Shown here: in pieces, positions 50,762 to 59,812 of the stretch
Layout of the letters: each line of letters starts with the position of its first letter
Position numbering within the stretch: position 1 is the first letter of the stretch
Assembly: GCA_017520425.1 (NCBI GenBank)
Contig: JAFXFO010000009.1
Span: forward strand, 1-64,000
DNA from: Lachnospiraceae bacterium
GTDB taxonomy: Bacteria; Bacillota; Clostridia; Lachnospirales; Lachnospiraceae
DNA length: 64,000 nucleotides
Direction: 5' to 3'
Notes under the pieces: model-generated
Told to the model about the DNA's origin: nothing
Seen by the model: the letters and a program-made list of their open reading frames with translations, nothing else
The model's database searches: none
Translations under genes and position numbers: made by a program

Positions 50762-51709
50762 ATGAACGTGAAACGTAACTACAAGGACTCTATTTTTCGG
50801 ATGCTATATCTGGATAAAAAGGAATTGCTAAGTTTGTATAATGCGGTAAATGGAACGCATTATACGGACGTGGATGGGTTGGAGATTAACACTCTGCAGA
50901 ATGCCATCTATATGAATATGAAAAATGATGTGTCATTTCTCTTTAATTTTCAAGTAAATCTATATGAGCATCAGTCAACAGTAAATCCGAATATCCCGCT
51001 GAGAGACTTGTTATATGTATCTAAGCTGTTGCAAAATATTGTAAAAGACAGCGATTTATACGGAGCTACATTAGTAAAAATACCGGCACCAAGGTTTGTG
51101 GTATTCTATAACGGAAAAGAACATCAGCCGGAGCGTAGGGTGTATAAGCTGTCGGATGCATTTTCAAAGAAACAGGATGAGCCGGAACTGGAATTGATGG
51201 TGACTGTACTGAATATTAATGCCGGAAATAATGCAGAAATATTGGGAAGCTGTAAAACATTAAGAGAATATATGCAGTATACGGAAAAAGTAAGAAGGTA
51301 TGCGATGCAGATGCCTATTGAACAGGCTGTGGAGCGGACGATTACAGAATGTATCAAAGAAGATATCTTGGCGGAGTTTTTGAAGAAGAACCGGGCGGAG
51401 GCGATGGAAGTGAGTATATTTGAATATAACGAAGAGTTGCATTTGGCAAATCTTCGCAGGGAAGGTTATGAAGAAGGATTAGCTGATGGAATAGAGAGAG
51501 GAATCAGTCAGGGAATAACTCAAGGAATAACTCAGGGAGTACAGGATTTGTTGTTAGATATTCTGGGAGATATAGGAATAATTTCTGAAGTATTGGAAGC
51601 AGCCATTGTGGAACAGACGGATATAGATGTTCTGAATGGATGGGTAAAGATAGCAGCAAGATGTTCTAAAATAGAAGAGTTTGAGGAAGGGTTAAGAAGA
51701 AGCCTATGA
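50762..51709 (+). CDS. Rpn-like PD-(D/E)XK nuclease-family protein
   Basis: This 315-residue protein begins VKRNYKDSIFRMLY and contains FNFQVNLYEHQSTVNPNIPLRDLLYVS near residue 75, the word pattern of Rpn/YhgA-like putative transposases and recombination-promoting nucleases. The middle has RFVVFYNGKEHQPERRVYKLSDAF and an oligomerisation-type tail with a GISQGITQGITQG repeat near residue 250. ATG 50762 has AAGGAGGG; the upstream extension is not used. Rpn-like genes are numerous in Clostridia and often expanded. The stop overlaps the start of the next gene (ATGA). Confidence 0.8.
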   Translation: MNVKRNYKDSIFRMLYLDKKELLSLYNAVNGTHYTDVDGLEINTLQNAIYMNMKNDVSFLFNFQVNLYEHQSTVNPNIPLRDLLYVSKLLQNIVKDSDLYGATLVKIPAPRFVVFYNGKEHQPERRVYKLSDAFSKKQDEPELELMVTVLNINAGNNAEILGSCKTLREYMQYTEKVRRYAMQMPIEQAVERTITECIKEDILAEFLKKNRAEAMEVSIFEYNEELHLANLRREGYEEGLADGIERGISQGITQGITQGVQDLLLDILGDIGIISEVLEAAIVEQTDIDVLNGWVKIAARCSKIEEFEEGLRRSL

Positions 51710-53499
51710 AATTTTTACTGGTGGCGCTGAATGCGAAATATATCCACTCCAATCCTGCTCTTTACAGTCTGCGGGCTTACGTGGGCGAAGAACTGCAGGA
51801 GCATGTGGAGATTGCGGAGTATACCATAAATCACGCCTTTACGGACGTACTGGCGGATATTTACAAGAGAAAGCCGGATGTCATCGGGCTTTCCTGTTAT
51901 ATTTGGAACATTGAGCAGATGCTGGAACTGGTGACGGAGCTTGGCAAGCTGATGCCGCAGGTACCCATTTGGTTGGGAGGCCCGGAGGTGACTTATGATG
52001 CTCCCGGATTACTGGAGAAGTATCCTCAGCTGGCAGGAATAATGATTGGAGAAGGAGAGGCCACCTTTCGGGAGTTGCTGGGATATTATGTAAACCGGGA
52101 AAACTGTGAGGAGGGTCGGTTTGCAGCGATTCCGGGGCTTTGTCTTCCGGGAGGCTTTACCACACCCAGAGAGCTTACGGATATCAGTACCTTGCCCTTT
52201 TTGTATGAGGATATGGAGCCTTTTCAGAATAGGATTATTTACTATGAATCCAGTCGTGGATGTCCTTTCCGTTGCAGCTATTGTTTGAGTTCCATTGATA
52301 AAAAGGTGAGACTACGTGACATGAGTGTCGTAAAAAAGGAGCTACAGTTTTTCCTGGATCAGATGGTGAAGCAGGTAAAGTTTGTGGACAGAACCTTTAA
52401 TTGCAACCATGCTCATGCAACAACTATCTGGAAATATCTGCTAGATAATGACAATGGTGTCACTAATTTCCACTTTGAAATAGCAGCGGATTTGTTGAAT
52501 GAAGAAGAACTGGAGCTGTTAAGCAGGATGCGTCCCGGTCTGGTACAATTGGAAATCGGTGTGCAGTCCACCAATCCGAAGACTTTGGAAGCTATACATC
52601 GGGTGATGGATGTGGAGAAACTGGCGACAGTGGTAGCACGTATTAATGCCGGCAAAAATGTGCATCAGCATCTGGATTTGATTGCGGGACTACCTTATGA
52701 AGATTATGAGAGTTTTGGCCGGTCCTTCAACCGTGTCTATGCCATGGAGCCGGAACAGCTGCAGCTGGGCTTTTTAAAGGTGTTGAAGGGTTCGGAAATG
52801 TGCGAGAGAGCCGCAGAGTACGGTATTCATTATACGGATAAGGCGCCTTACGAGGTATTGTTTACCAAGTGGCTAAGTTTTGAGGATGTGCTTCGCTTAA
52901 AGCGTATCGAGGAAATGGTGGAGTTGTACTACAACAGCAACCAGTTCGTGCATACCCTGCAGTTTTTGGTGCAGGCGTTTGAGACGCCCTTTGCTTTGTA
53001 TGAAGCTTTGGCGGACTTTTATGAGAAGAGGGGCTATTTTGTTAACAGCCCTGCCAGAAGCTATCGCTATCAGGTGCTATTGGAGTTTGCCTGCGAGTAT
53101 GACGGACAGTATAGGTGCGTGTATCGGGAGCTTTTGACCTATGATATGTATCTAAGGGAGAATCTGAAGAGTCGTCCTGATTTTGCCAAGGATTTGGGAG
53201 CACATAAGGAAGTATTCAGGGCTTTTTATAAGCAGGAAGAGGAAAAGAGAGAGTATCTGCCTGCTTATGAGGCTTATGATTCCAAGCAACTGTCCAGAAT
53301 GACTCATTTGGAGCCCTTTGCTTACCCGGTGTGGGAAAGAATGGACAGAAATGTGACAAGCGTGTCACGCAAGAAAGAATGCTTTGTGTTGTATGACTAC
53401 CAAGAGAGAAGTCCGTTGACCGGTGAGGCACGGACGGTGGTAATTGATATCGAGGGCTTGAAGGCTAAGAGAAATGCAGAATCGGAGGAGCACGAATAG
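51706..53499 (+). CDS. B12-binding radical SAM protein (DUF4080-type)
   Basis: This 597-residue protein has an N-terminal B12-binding-like domain (VIGLSCYIWNIEQMLEL, IWLGGPEVTYD) and a radical SAM core with CPFRCSYCLSS (CxxxCxxC, near residue 188) and later GIQ-like LEIGVQSTNPKTLEAIHR. A C-terminal extension of about 200 residues matches DUF4080 by layout. It would use SAM and a 4Fe-4S cluster, perhaps with cobalamin, in an unknown reaction. ATG 51706 overlaps the stop of the upstream gene by four bases. This family is widespread in Firmicutes and of unsettled function. Confidence 0.88.
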   Translation: MKFLLVALNAKYIHSNPALYSLRAYVGEELQEHVEIAEYTINHAFTDVLADIYKRKPDVIGLSCYIWNIEQMLELVTELGKLMPQVPIWLGGPEVTYDAPGLLEKYPQLAGIMIGEGEATFRELLGYYVNRENCEEGRFAAIPGLCLPGGFTTPRELTDISTLPFLYEDMEPFQNRIIYYESSRGCPFRCSYCLSSIDKKVRLRDMSVVKKELQFFLDQMVKQVKFVDRTFNCNHAHATTIWKYLLDNDNGVTNFHFEIAADLLNEEELELLSRMRPGLVQLEIGVQSTNPKTLEAIHRVMDVEKLATVVARINAGKNVHQHLDLIAGLPYEDYESFGRSFNRVYAMEPEQLQLGFLKVLKGSEMCERAAEYGIHYTDKAPYEVLFTKWLSFEDVLRLKRIEEMVELYYNSNQFVHTLQFLVQAFETPFALYEALADFYEKRGYFVNSPARSYRYQVLLEFACEYDGQYRCVYRELLTYDMYLRENLKSRPDFAKDLGAHKEVFRAFYKQEEEKREYLPAYEAYDSKQLSRMTHLEPFAYPVWERMDRNVTSVSRKKECFVLYDYQERSPLTGEARTVVIDIEGLKAKRNAESEEHE

Positions 53500-53541
53500 A
53501 AAATTAACCATAATGGTGAAAAAATCTCCACTAACGTGATA

Positions 53542-53570
53542 TTGCGTATCCCTACGGTTTTTTATACAAT
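53542..53570 (+). promoter_or_regulatory. Promoter of the XRE/TPR-like regulator
   Basis: TTGCGT (53542-53547), a 17-bp spacer and TACAAT (53565-53570), 50 bp upstream of ATG 53620. Confidence 0.55.
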
Positions 53571-53619
53571 ACAATCAGAAAGAGCGCTACTTTCCGAAAA
53601 GATAAGCGAGGTAAATTGT

Positions 53620-54708
53620 ATGAAATTAAAAGTAGGAGAAACGATAAAGAGACTTCGAAAGGAAAGGGAGATTACCCAGGAGGAGTTTGCGGAAGTGTTG
53701 GGAGTGTCCTGTCAGTCTGTGTCCCGTTGGGAAAAGGGTACCTGTTATCCGGATATGGAACTGGTGCCAACCATTGCAGGCTTTTTCGGTATCTCTGTGG
53801 ATAAACTGCTTGGCGTGGACGAAACTGTAGAAAAGCAGGCGGTGGAGCGATACAGATGCGATTTTCAGAAAGCCATAAGTGTGGGAAAGATTGAGGAGTG
53901 CATCCGGATTGCCAGAGAGGGTGTTGCGGAATTTCCCAATAATTACACGATTTTTAATAGTTTGATGTATGCGTTGTTTGTGTCAGGTAGTGATGATGCA
54001 GATATTCCAAATTGGAAGGAGAATATGGAAAAGTATGACGGAGAAATCGTAGCCTTGGGTGAACGTATTATGAAATACTGCCCGGATGTGGATCTTCGTA
54101 TGGAAGCGACTGCCCGACTTGCATTCCAGCATTGTGAGATGGGAAGAAAAGCCATGGGACGTGCTATTTATGAAACACTTCCCAATATGGAATGGTGCAG
54201 GGAGCGTTCTATTTGGTGGGCCTTGGAGGAGGAAGAAAAGCTGTCTCATACCAGAAAGTATATGTTGGAAGCATTTGATCATATTATGGATGCTATGGAT
54301 CATTTGATGCATTTGCTTCCTGCTGAAGATGCAATTAAGGTATTAGATAAATTCTATGCTCTAGAAGATCTGATGGAAGATAATCATCCCAGATTTGCCA
54401 CATGGTGTAATGTAGATAACCATTATTTGGGTGGTAAATTTTTGCTGAAACTGGGAAGGGAAAAGGAAGCCCTTGAGCAGTTACGGATTGCAGCAGAAGC
54501 TGCCATTGCTAAAGACAATCGTCCTGCGGAGGAGAAGATAGATAGTTTATTACTGGGTGAGAGGACTTATAAACGAGTAAATTGTGATACGGCCGATTCC
54601 AGACCGGCAAGGATTATCTTCCGTGACAAGAATTTGGCTGAGCCTGAATTCGACACAGTGAGGGAGAAACCGGAGTTCCAAGAGATTATTAAGATGTTAA
54701 GTGAATAG
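53620..54708 (+). CDS. XRE regulator with helical C-terminal domain
   Basis: This 362-residue protein has an N-terminal helix-turn-helix (TIKRLRKEREITQEEFAEVLGV, SCQSVSRWEKGTCYPDMELVP, SVDKLLGV). A 290-residue helical region with TPR-like units follows (IAREGVAEFPNNYTIFNSLMYAL; LMHLLPAEDAIKVLDKFYALEDL; GREKEALEQLRIAAEAAI). It is a distant paralog of the regulator at 30994-31881 (shared ITQEE, P.DM/I, EFPNNY/QFPNDY, LP(D/N)M). ATG 53620 has GCGAGG; the open frame upstream passes through its promoter and is not used. Confidence 0.85.
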   Translation: MKLKVGETIKRLRKEREITQEEFAEVLGVSCQSVSRWEKGTCYPDMELVPTIAGFFGISVDKLLGVDETVEKQAVERYRCDFQKAISVGKIEECIRIAREGVAEFPNNYTIFNSLMYALFVSGSDDADIPNWKENMEKYDGEIVALGERIMKYCPDVDLRMEATARLAFQHCEMGRKAMGRAIYETLPNMEWCRERSIWWALEEEEKLSHTRKYMLEAFDHIMDAMDHLMHLLPAEDAIKVLDKFYALEDLMEDNHPRFATWCNVDNHYLGGKFLLKLGREKEALEQLRIAAEAAIAKDNRPAEEKIDSLLLGERTYKRVNCDTADSRPARIIFRDKNLAEPEFDTVREKPEFQEIIKMLSE

Positions 54709-54715
54709 GCAAAAT

Positions 54716-54757
54716 AAAAGGCTGGTGGATTTCGAACGTAAAATTCACCGGTCTTTT
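54716..54757 (+). terminator. Terminator of the XRE/TPR-like gene
   Basis: A 16-pair stem AAAGGCTGGTGGATTT/AAATTCACCGGTCTTT (three G-T pairs) with TTTTT at its end. Confidence 0.85.
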
Positions 54758-54770
54758 TGAATAAGAGTAC

Positions 54771-54825
54771 TTGACAAATAAATACTTCGGAGGTAGAATT
54801 AAAATAATTCGAGGCCCGAAGTATT
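54771..54825 (+). promoter_or_regulatory. Promoter and MarR operator of the ArsA-like operon
   Basis: TTGACA (54771-54776), a 17-bp spacer and TAGAAT (54794-54799). AATACTTCGG (54781-54790) and CCGAAGTATT (54816-54825) form a wide inverted repeat over the spacer and early transcript, and ATTCGAGG is repeated twice. Related ATACTTCG words recur upstream of the first ArsA gene at 55389. Confidence 0.65.
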
Positions 54826-54851
54826 CGAGGAAGTGTTATAGAGGAGTTATT

Positions 54852-55349
54852 ATGAAACTGGATGAACAAGGAATATCTCAAGAGACATTTCAGGTGATTA
54901 TAGAATACATAGAGGAAGTTAAGGAATTGTTGTCTTCGAATATATGGGAAAACATTTTTCTTAATTGTACTAAAAATGAAGTATTAATTTTCTGGTTACT
55001 CTATCAGAAAAATGAGGTCAACATGACAGAAATTGCGGAATATATACATGTACCTCTAAACACAGCGACGGGAATTATAAATCGAATGGAAAAGAATGAA
55101 CTGATAGTGAGGACCCGTTCTAAAGAGGATAAGAGAGTAGTAATTATCGGATTTAGTGAAAAAGGAAGGGTACAGTTTCAGAATTTGGTTAATGAATTAT
55201 TACATTACGGAATAATGGTTATGAGTTCCTTTACCAAAGAAGAAATAGAACTTTTTCATAAAATGACAAATAAGATAAAAGAGGTACTGCAACAAGAGAA
55301 AAGGAAAGAAGAAACACCGAAAAAGGTACGAAGAATTACCATACAGTAG
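54852..55349 (+). CDS. MarR-family transcriptional regulator
   Basis: This 165-residue protein has the MarR winged helix: LNCTKNEVLIFWLLYQKNEVNMTEIAEYI (helices 2-3), then PLNTATGIINRMEKNELIVRTRSKEDKRVVIIGFSEKGR (recognition helix and the wing with DKR-V). N- and C-terminal helices form the dimer interface. AGAGGAG precedes ATG 54852; the upstream frame overlaps its own promoter and is not used. It is probably the repressor of the ArsA-like operon, binding the AATACTTCG sites at 54781-54825 and 55388. Confidence 0.92.
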   Translation: MKLDEQGISQETFQVIIEYIEEVKELLSSNIWENIFLNCTKNEVLIFWLLYQKNEVNMTEIAEYIHVPLNTATGIINRMEKNELIVRTRSKEDKRVVIIGFSEKGRVQFQNLVNELLHYGIMVMSSFTKEEIELFHKMTNKIKEVLQQEKRKEETPKKVRRITIQ

Positions 55350-55387
55350 CGACGTAAGGCGGCTAAAAGCTGCCTTATAAAAAGGAT

Positions 55388-55412
55388 AATACTTCGAATG
55401 CGGAAATATTCG
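55388..55412 (+). promoter_or_regulatory. Second MarR-like operator upstream of the first ArsA gene
   Basis: AATACTTCGAAT (55388-55399) followed by GGAAATATTCGGAG repeats the core of the operator at 54781. It lies 29 bp upstream of the ArsA start codon, so the regulator may also act between the two genes. Confidence 0.5.
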
Positions 55413-55440
55413 GAGAAAGAAATTTGTGGAGGAACGAATA

Positions 55441-56622
55441 ATGAATAGAATTTATATTTTTACAGGAAAAGGTGGAGTAGGAAAAAGCAGTATCGCAGCA
55501 GCACATGCGATTAAGAGTGCAGAAGAAGGAAAAAAGACCATACTTGTCAGCACGGATATGGCTCATAACCTGGGAGATATATTTGAACACAAGTTAGGAA
55601 AAGAAGCGGAACAAGTGCTTCCGAATTTAGATATTTATGAAATTGATCCGGAATATGTTATGGAAAATGATTTTTCTTCCATTATGAGTTATTTGGGAAA
55701 GGTATTATTGGAAAGTAGTAGTTCCAATCTTCAGGATATGGGAATGATGCCGGGAATGGAAGAATTGTTTTCTTTACTTAAAATAGCTGACCTCTATAAT
55801 AGTGAAAGATATGAGAGAATTATAGTTGATTGTGCGCCGACAGGTGAAACGCTTGCGTTATTGAAGTTCCCGGAATTGCTTTCGTGGTATATGGAAAAGC
55901 TCTTTCCGATTGGTAAAGTTGGCGTTAGGATGCTGGCGCCTATATCGAAGTCAGTGTTTAAGGTTGAGATGCCTAATAAAAGTGCAATGAGTGATATTGA
56001 AAAAATGTACTTGAAGTTAGTAGAATTGCAGGAGCTGTTAAAAAATAGGGCTGTTACAAGTATAAGGATAGTAACCACACCGGAAAAAATGGTTGTGGAG
56101 GAAACAAAACGAAATTATATGTACATGAATCTTTACAATTTCAATGTGGATGGTCTTTATATTAACAGAATTCTTCCGGAGGATATTAATAATGACTTTT
56201 TCAAGCAATGGCTTGCGATTCAAAGGGAATATGTAGCTTGCCTGAAAGAGACTTTTTCGGTACTTCCGATATTTGAGATACCCTGGTATGAAGAAGAATT
56301 AAGAGGTGTAGAGAATGTCAGAAGAATTGTTGAGGATGTATTAACTGATAAAGCAGTATTTGAAGAGAAAATTGTTACAGAAAGAGAATGTTTTAAGCAG
56401 ATAGAGACAGGATATCAATTGGATGTATTTTTACCGTGTACAGATAAATCAAATATTGATTTATATCAGGGCAATACAGATATTGTTATAAAAATAGGCA
56501 ATTTTAAGCGGAATATTCCGCTTCCGAATATTCTTCGTAATTATACAGTTACAGGGGCAAAATTTGAGGAAGAAGTATTAAGGATTGTATTTGAGAAAGG
56601 AAGTGCGGGTTATGATGAATAG
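55441..56622 (+). CDS. ArsA/Get3-like ATPase 1
   Basis: This 393-residue protein is of the ArsA/Get3 deviant-Walker family: P-loop GKGGVGKSSIAA at residue 8, switch I DMAHNLGDIF near 40, and the switch II/A-loop IVDCAPTGETLALLKFPELL near 135. The C-terminal 70 residues after about 320 (DIVIKIGNFKRNIPLP, AKFEEEVLRIVFEK) resemble the alpha-crystallin-like ArsA_HSP20 end known from Get3d proteins. The cysteines used by arsenite pumps or the Get3 CxxC are not seen. ATG 55441 has GTGGAGG. It is a paralog of the gene at 56871; function (client chaperoning or membrane-protein targeting) is inferred only. Confidence 0.88.
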   Translation: MNRIYIFTGKGGVGKSSIAAAHAIKSAEEGKKTILVSTDMAHNLGDIFEHKLGKEAEQVLPNLDIYEIDPEYVMENDFSSIMSYLGKVLLESSSSNLQDMGMMPGMEELFSLLKIADLYNSERYERIIVDCAPTGETLALLKFPELLSWYMEKLFPIGKVGVRMLAPISKSVFKVEMPNKSAMSDIEKMYLKLVELQELLKNRAVTSIRIVTTPEKMVVEETKRNYMYMNLYNFNVDGLYINRILPEDINNDFFKQWLAIQREYVACLKETFSVLPIFEIPWYEEELRGVENVRRIVEDVLTDKAVFEEKIVTERECFKQIETGYQLDVFLPCTDKSNIDLYQGNTDIVIKIGNFKRNIPLPNILRNYTVTGAKFEEEVLRIVFEKGSAGYDE

Positions 56623-56851
56623 TGAAGTTGCAGGTAGAATTAAGTTAGCAGGGGAATATCAGAGAAAAGCCATTTATGCGCTATTTCCGGAAAAAGTAAG
56701 CGAACACTTAACCGTGATTGAAAAAGAGTTGAAAATGATAGCTTTGGAAGTTTTGGCTGAAGTGTTGAAAGAAAGGAATGAAAGCCATACTTTTAATGAA
56801 CAGCAAAGCCGGGAACAAACGTCAAAAGTTAAAAAGGTGGATATAGGATAG
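56612..56851 (+). CDS. Small helical protein between the two ArsA-like genes (79 aa)
   Basis: A 79-residue protein starts at ATG 56612 (a second ATG lies at 56615), overlapping the end of ArsA-like 1. Its first 60 residues are predicted helix (EVAGRIKLAGEYQRKAIYALFPEKVSE, LTVIEKELKMIALEVLAEVL). The tail is polar and charged. No family is recognised. Its place between two ATPase paralogs suggests a partner or adaptor of the complex; conservation between genomes would be needed to show this. Confidence 0.7.
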   Translation: MMNSEVAGRIKLAGEYQRKAIYALFPEKVSEHLTVIEKELKMIALEVLAEVLKERNESHTFNEQQSREQTSKVKKVDIG

Positions 56852-56870
56852 AGAAAAGGGAAGGTAAGAG

Positions 56871-58022
56871 ATGAGAGTGATTATATATACCGGAAAAGGT
56901 GGAGTGGGAAAGACAAGTATGGCTGCGGCAACAGCATGCAAAATAGCCAAGTACGGAAAAAGAGTACTTGTGATGAGTACGGACCAGGCACATAGTTTAG
57001 GAGATTCTTTTGACATAAGAATTGACAAAGAACCCACAAAGATTACAGATAACTTATTTGCAATGGAAATAGATACAGTATATGAAAGTGAAAAGAGTTG
57101 GGGAAATCTGAAGGAATACTTTAAGCGACTGATTACGCTCAAAGGCGGAAGTGGAATCGAAGTGGAGGAGCTATTAGTATTTCCGGGGTTAGAAGAATTG
57201 TTTTCCATGTTTAAAATCTTAGAAGTGTATGAAAGTGGGGAATACGATACGATTGTTGTGGACTGTGCACCTACGGGGGAGACATTAGCACTATTAAAAT
57301 ATCCGGAGAGGTTGTCCGGAATGATAGATAAGGTATTACCGATAAAGAGAGCAGGAGTAAAAACAGTAGGACCCATTGTAGAAAAGGTTATGAAAGTTCC
57401 CATGCCGAAGGATAATGTGTTTGATGATATAGAATATTTAATGGATAAAATGCAAATGTTGCAAGAATTATTATTAAATAAGGAGGTTGTAAGTCTGCGT
57501 GTAGTAACAACACCCGAAAAGATAGTGATCAATGAAGCAAAACGTAATTTTACCTGTTTGTATCTATATCACTATAATGTGGATGCCATTATGATTAACC
57601 ATATATATCCGGCAAAAGCTATGGAAGGATATTTTAATAAATGGATAAAGCGACAAGAAGAAGGATTACAGGAAATAAAAGAAAGTTTTAGTGAAGTGCC
57701 GCGCTTTTATGTGGAATTGCAGCAACAAGAATTGCGTACGTTAGATATTTTGGAAAAAGTAGGTGATGCTATTTTTGCTGAAATTGATCCTGATGAGGTG
57801 TTATTTAAGAAAGAGATTTATAGTATCAACAATGAAGAAAGGTGGCTTAAGATTTATCTTCCCTTTGCAGAAAAGGAAGAATTGAGATTGGAACAGGATA
57901 AAAATGAGTTGGTGGTAGGCGTTAGGAATGAAAGCCGAAAGTTTCCAATACCAATTGAATTTGCAGAAAAAGAGATTGTAGGAGCTAGATTTGAGGATGG
58001 ATATTTATATATTCAGTTTTAA
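56871..58022 (+). CDS. ArsA/Get3-like ATPase 2
   Basis: This 383-residue paralog of the first ArsA-like protein carries GKGGVGKTSMAAAT, STDQAHSLGDSFDI, VDCAPTGETLALLKYPERLSG, the TTPEKIVINEAKRNF segment shared with its paralog (TTPEKMVVEETKRNY), and a C-terminal HSP20-like end (ELVVGVRNESRKFPIPIEF, GARFEDGYLYIQF). AAGGGAAGG precedes ATG 56871, 19 bp after the small gene. The two ATPases probably form a homo- or heterodimer, as Get3/ArsA proteins work as dimers. There is no arsB, arsC or arsR-type gene in the operon; MarR control argues against an arsenic role. Confidence 0.9.
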   Translation: MRVIIYTGKGGVGKTSMAAATACKIAKYGKRVLVMSTDQAHSLGDSFDIRIDKEPTKITDNLFAMEIDTVYESEKSWGNLKEYFKRLITLKGGSGIEVEELLVFPGLEELFSMFKILEVYESGEYDTIVVDCAPTGETLALLKYPERLSGMIDKVLPIKRAGVKTVGPIVEKVMKVPMPKDNVFDDIEYLMDKMQMLQELLLNKEVVSLRVVTTPEKIVINEAKRNFTCLYLYHYNVDAIMINHIYPAKAMEGYFNKWIKRQEEGLQEIKESFSEVPRFYVELQQQELRTLDILEKVGDAIFAEIDPDEVLFKKEIYSINNEERWLKIYLPFAEKEELRLEQDKNELVVGVRNESRKFPIPIEFAEKEIVGARFEDGYLYIQF

Positions 58023-58054
58023 GATATTTGTCATATGACCCATACCATTGGTAG

Positions 58055-58098
58055 AAATTGGAACAACACAAATGTATCGTTAGTGTGTTCCAATTTTT
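58055..58098 (+). terminator. Terminator of the ArsA-like operon
   Basis: AAATTGGAACA-ACAC paired with GTGTGTTCCAATTT and a TTTT tail, 33 bp after the last ArsA-like gene. Confidence 0.85.
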
Positions 58099-58146
58099 GC
58101 GTTAAGGTGCTAAACTAGTTACAAGAAGAGAAAGAAGGAGTGTATC

Positions 58147-58290
58147 TTGAAGAAGGAAGGGTGGATTAAAGAAATACGGTTGAAAGAGAATGGTTTTATA
58201 GACATGGAAACAAAAGTTGACACAAGAGAGATGTTTGATTATAATAGTTTTATAATCAAATTGTCTGACAATGAGGAGGGTTACAAATGA
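58147..58290 (+). CDS. Small TTG-start gene in front of the chemoreceptor (47 aa)
   Basis: A 47-codon frame starts at TTG 58147 with a perfect AAGGAG site six bases upstream and ends TGA 58290 overlapping the ATGATG of the next gene (58287). The product is charged and has no membrane segment ([35 protein letters not shown]). Translational coupling to the chemoreceptor is likely. No family recognised. It may be a short regulator or only a coupling leader. Confidence 0.6.
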   Translation: MKKEGWIKEIRLKENGFIDMETKVDTREMFDYNSFIIKLSDNEEGYK

Positions 58291-59810
58291 TGGAAAATGG
58301 TGTTTTACGGGAAAATGAAAAACTGGCTAATATAAAGGTAGCCAAATTGATGTGTATTACCTTTGGATTTTTTGTGTTGATATACATTTTGAATGTAATT
58401 GGAATTTTTATAGTTGATATGACAGTTATGACCATTGCGTTCGTGGCAGGAGCCATTTGTTTACTATTTCCTACAGTTCTTGTAATCGTATTAAAACAGC
58501 AGGGGGGATGGGTCAAATATGTAAACATAGCAACAGCGGTTGTATTTGTGACTATTTCAGCAGTTACCCTGACCTTCCATGTGGTGGGAATGTATGTTTA
58601 TGCGATTGCTTTGGCAGGTCTCTATTTTTCGAAAAGGCTTAATATTTTTGCGACGATTCTTACAGTAATCGGCGTATCCGTGGGTCAGATTCTGGCATTT
58701 GTATTAGAAACAACACAGGATGATAATTTTACAGATTGGAAGAAAGTGATTGTTTTCGGTGTGATCCCCAGAGCTTTGGTATTGATTGCGGTTTCTGCGA
58801 TTTTTACCATGTTAAGTGAACGTACCGCCACCCTTCTTTCTAATGTAATGGGTGCTGAAGAACAGAAGAATATGCTGAATCGGATGCAGAATATGCGTGA
58901 AAGTGCGTCCAATACTTCCGATACTATGGTGGGTATGGTTTCCAACCTTTCCAATATTACGGATACCACGCGAAATGCCAATCAACAGATTGCCAATGAA
59001 GCGACCAACCTGTTACAGAGTTCTACCGAAAATAATGAAGTGGTTACACGGGCAGATGCGGGCATGCAGGATATTATTGCCTTGATGGATAAGTTAAGTG
59101 ATATGAACGGGCGAACTGCGGAGCTGGCGAAACGAGTGGGTGAAAATACCCATGAGAATCAGAAGTTGATGACTGAGTCAGCCAAGAATATGAAGGATAT
59201 TTATCAGAGTACCAATAAATGTAAAGAGATTATTACCCAATTAGGAGAAGAATCGAAGGAAATACTTGGTATCATTACCACGATTACAGACATCTCCAGT
59301 CAGACCAATATTCTGGCTTTGAATGCGAGTATTGAAGCAGCCCGTGCGGGTGAACACGGAAGAGGCTTTTCTGTAGTTGCGGAAGAGATTCAGAAATTGG
59401 CAGAGCAGACCAGAGTAGCGGTAGAGGGAATCGGAACCATTGTACATCAGGCTGTAAGTAATACAGAGCGTGCAGTGACCGCCATGGAAGCGAATACCAA
59501 GTTGACACAAAATGGCTTGGAGAATATCAATAAGGCAAATGATTCGACTGTATTGGTTTCAACCTCCAATGAAGAAATGGTGGAACAGATTCTGTCCATT
59601 AAGGCCGCAGCCGAAGTAATTGCACAGAAGAGCAATTTGATTGCTGAAAATATGAAGCAGATTCGCGATAATGCCCAGCAGAATTGTGACGCTGTGGAAC
59701 AAGTGACTTCTGCAAGTAAAACCAGCAGCGAAGCGGCTAACAGTCTGGCAGAAATCGTTAAGCAGATAGAAGAATTATCAGAGCAGTTAAATAGGGTGGT
59801 GAGATTGTAA
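58287..59810 (+). CDS. Methyl-accepting chemotaxis protein without periplasmic sensor domain
   Basis: This 507-residue protein has six membrane segments in the first 185 residues with very short loops, then a cytoplasmic signalling domain of about 310 residues. The hairpin tip is read as [41 protein letters not shown] around residue 335-370; heptad coils flank it. It thus probably senses within or at the membrane. It would control CheA-type kinase activity, but no che or flagellar genes lie in this window. GAGGAGGG precedes ATG 58287. Confidence 0.92.
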   Translation: MMENGVLRENEKLANIKVAKLMCITFGFFVLIYILNVIGIFIVDMTVMTIAFVAGAICLLFPTVLVIVLKQQGGWVKYVNIATAVVFVTISAVTLTFHVVGMYVYAIALAGLYFSKRLNIFATILTVIGVSVGQILAFVLETTQDDNFTDWKKVIVFGVIPRALVLIAVSAIFTMLSERTATLLSNVMGAEEQKNMLNRMQNMRESASNTSDTMVGMVSNLSNITDTTRNANQQIANEATNLLQSSTENNEVVTRADAGMQDIIALMDKLSDMNGRTAELAKRVGENTHENQKLMTESAKNMKDIYQSTNKCKEIITQLGEESKEILGIITTITDISSQTNILALNASIEAARAGEHGRGFSVVAEEIQKLAEQTRVAVEGIGTIVHQAVSNTERAVTAMEANTKLTQNGLENINKANDSTVLVSTSNEEMVEQILSIKAAAEVIAQKSNLIAENMKQIRDNAQQNCDAVEQVTSASKTSSEAANSLAEIVKQIEELSEQLNRVVRL

Positions 59811-59812
59811 AG

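Noticed and set aside
55441-58022. Arsenic resistance operon
   Set aside because: The ATPases resemble ArsA but lack recognisable arsenite-binding cysteines, and no arsR, arsB, arsC or arsD gene is present.
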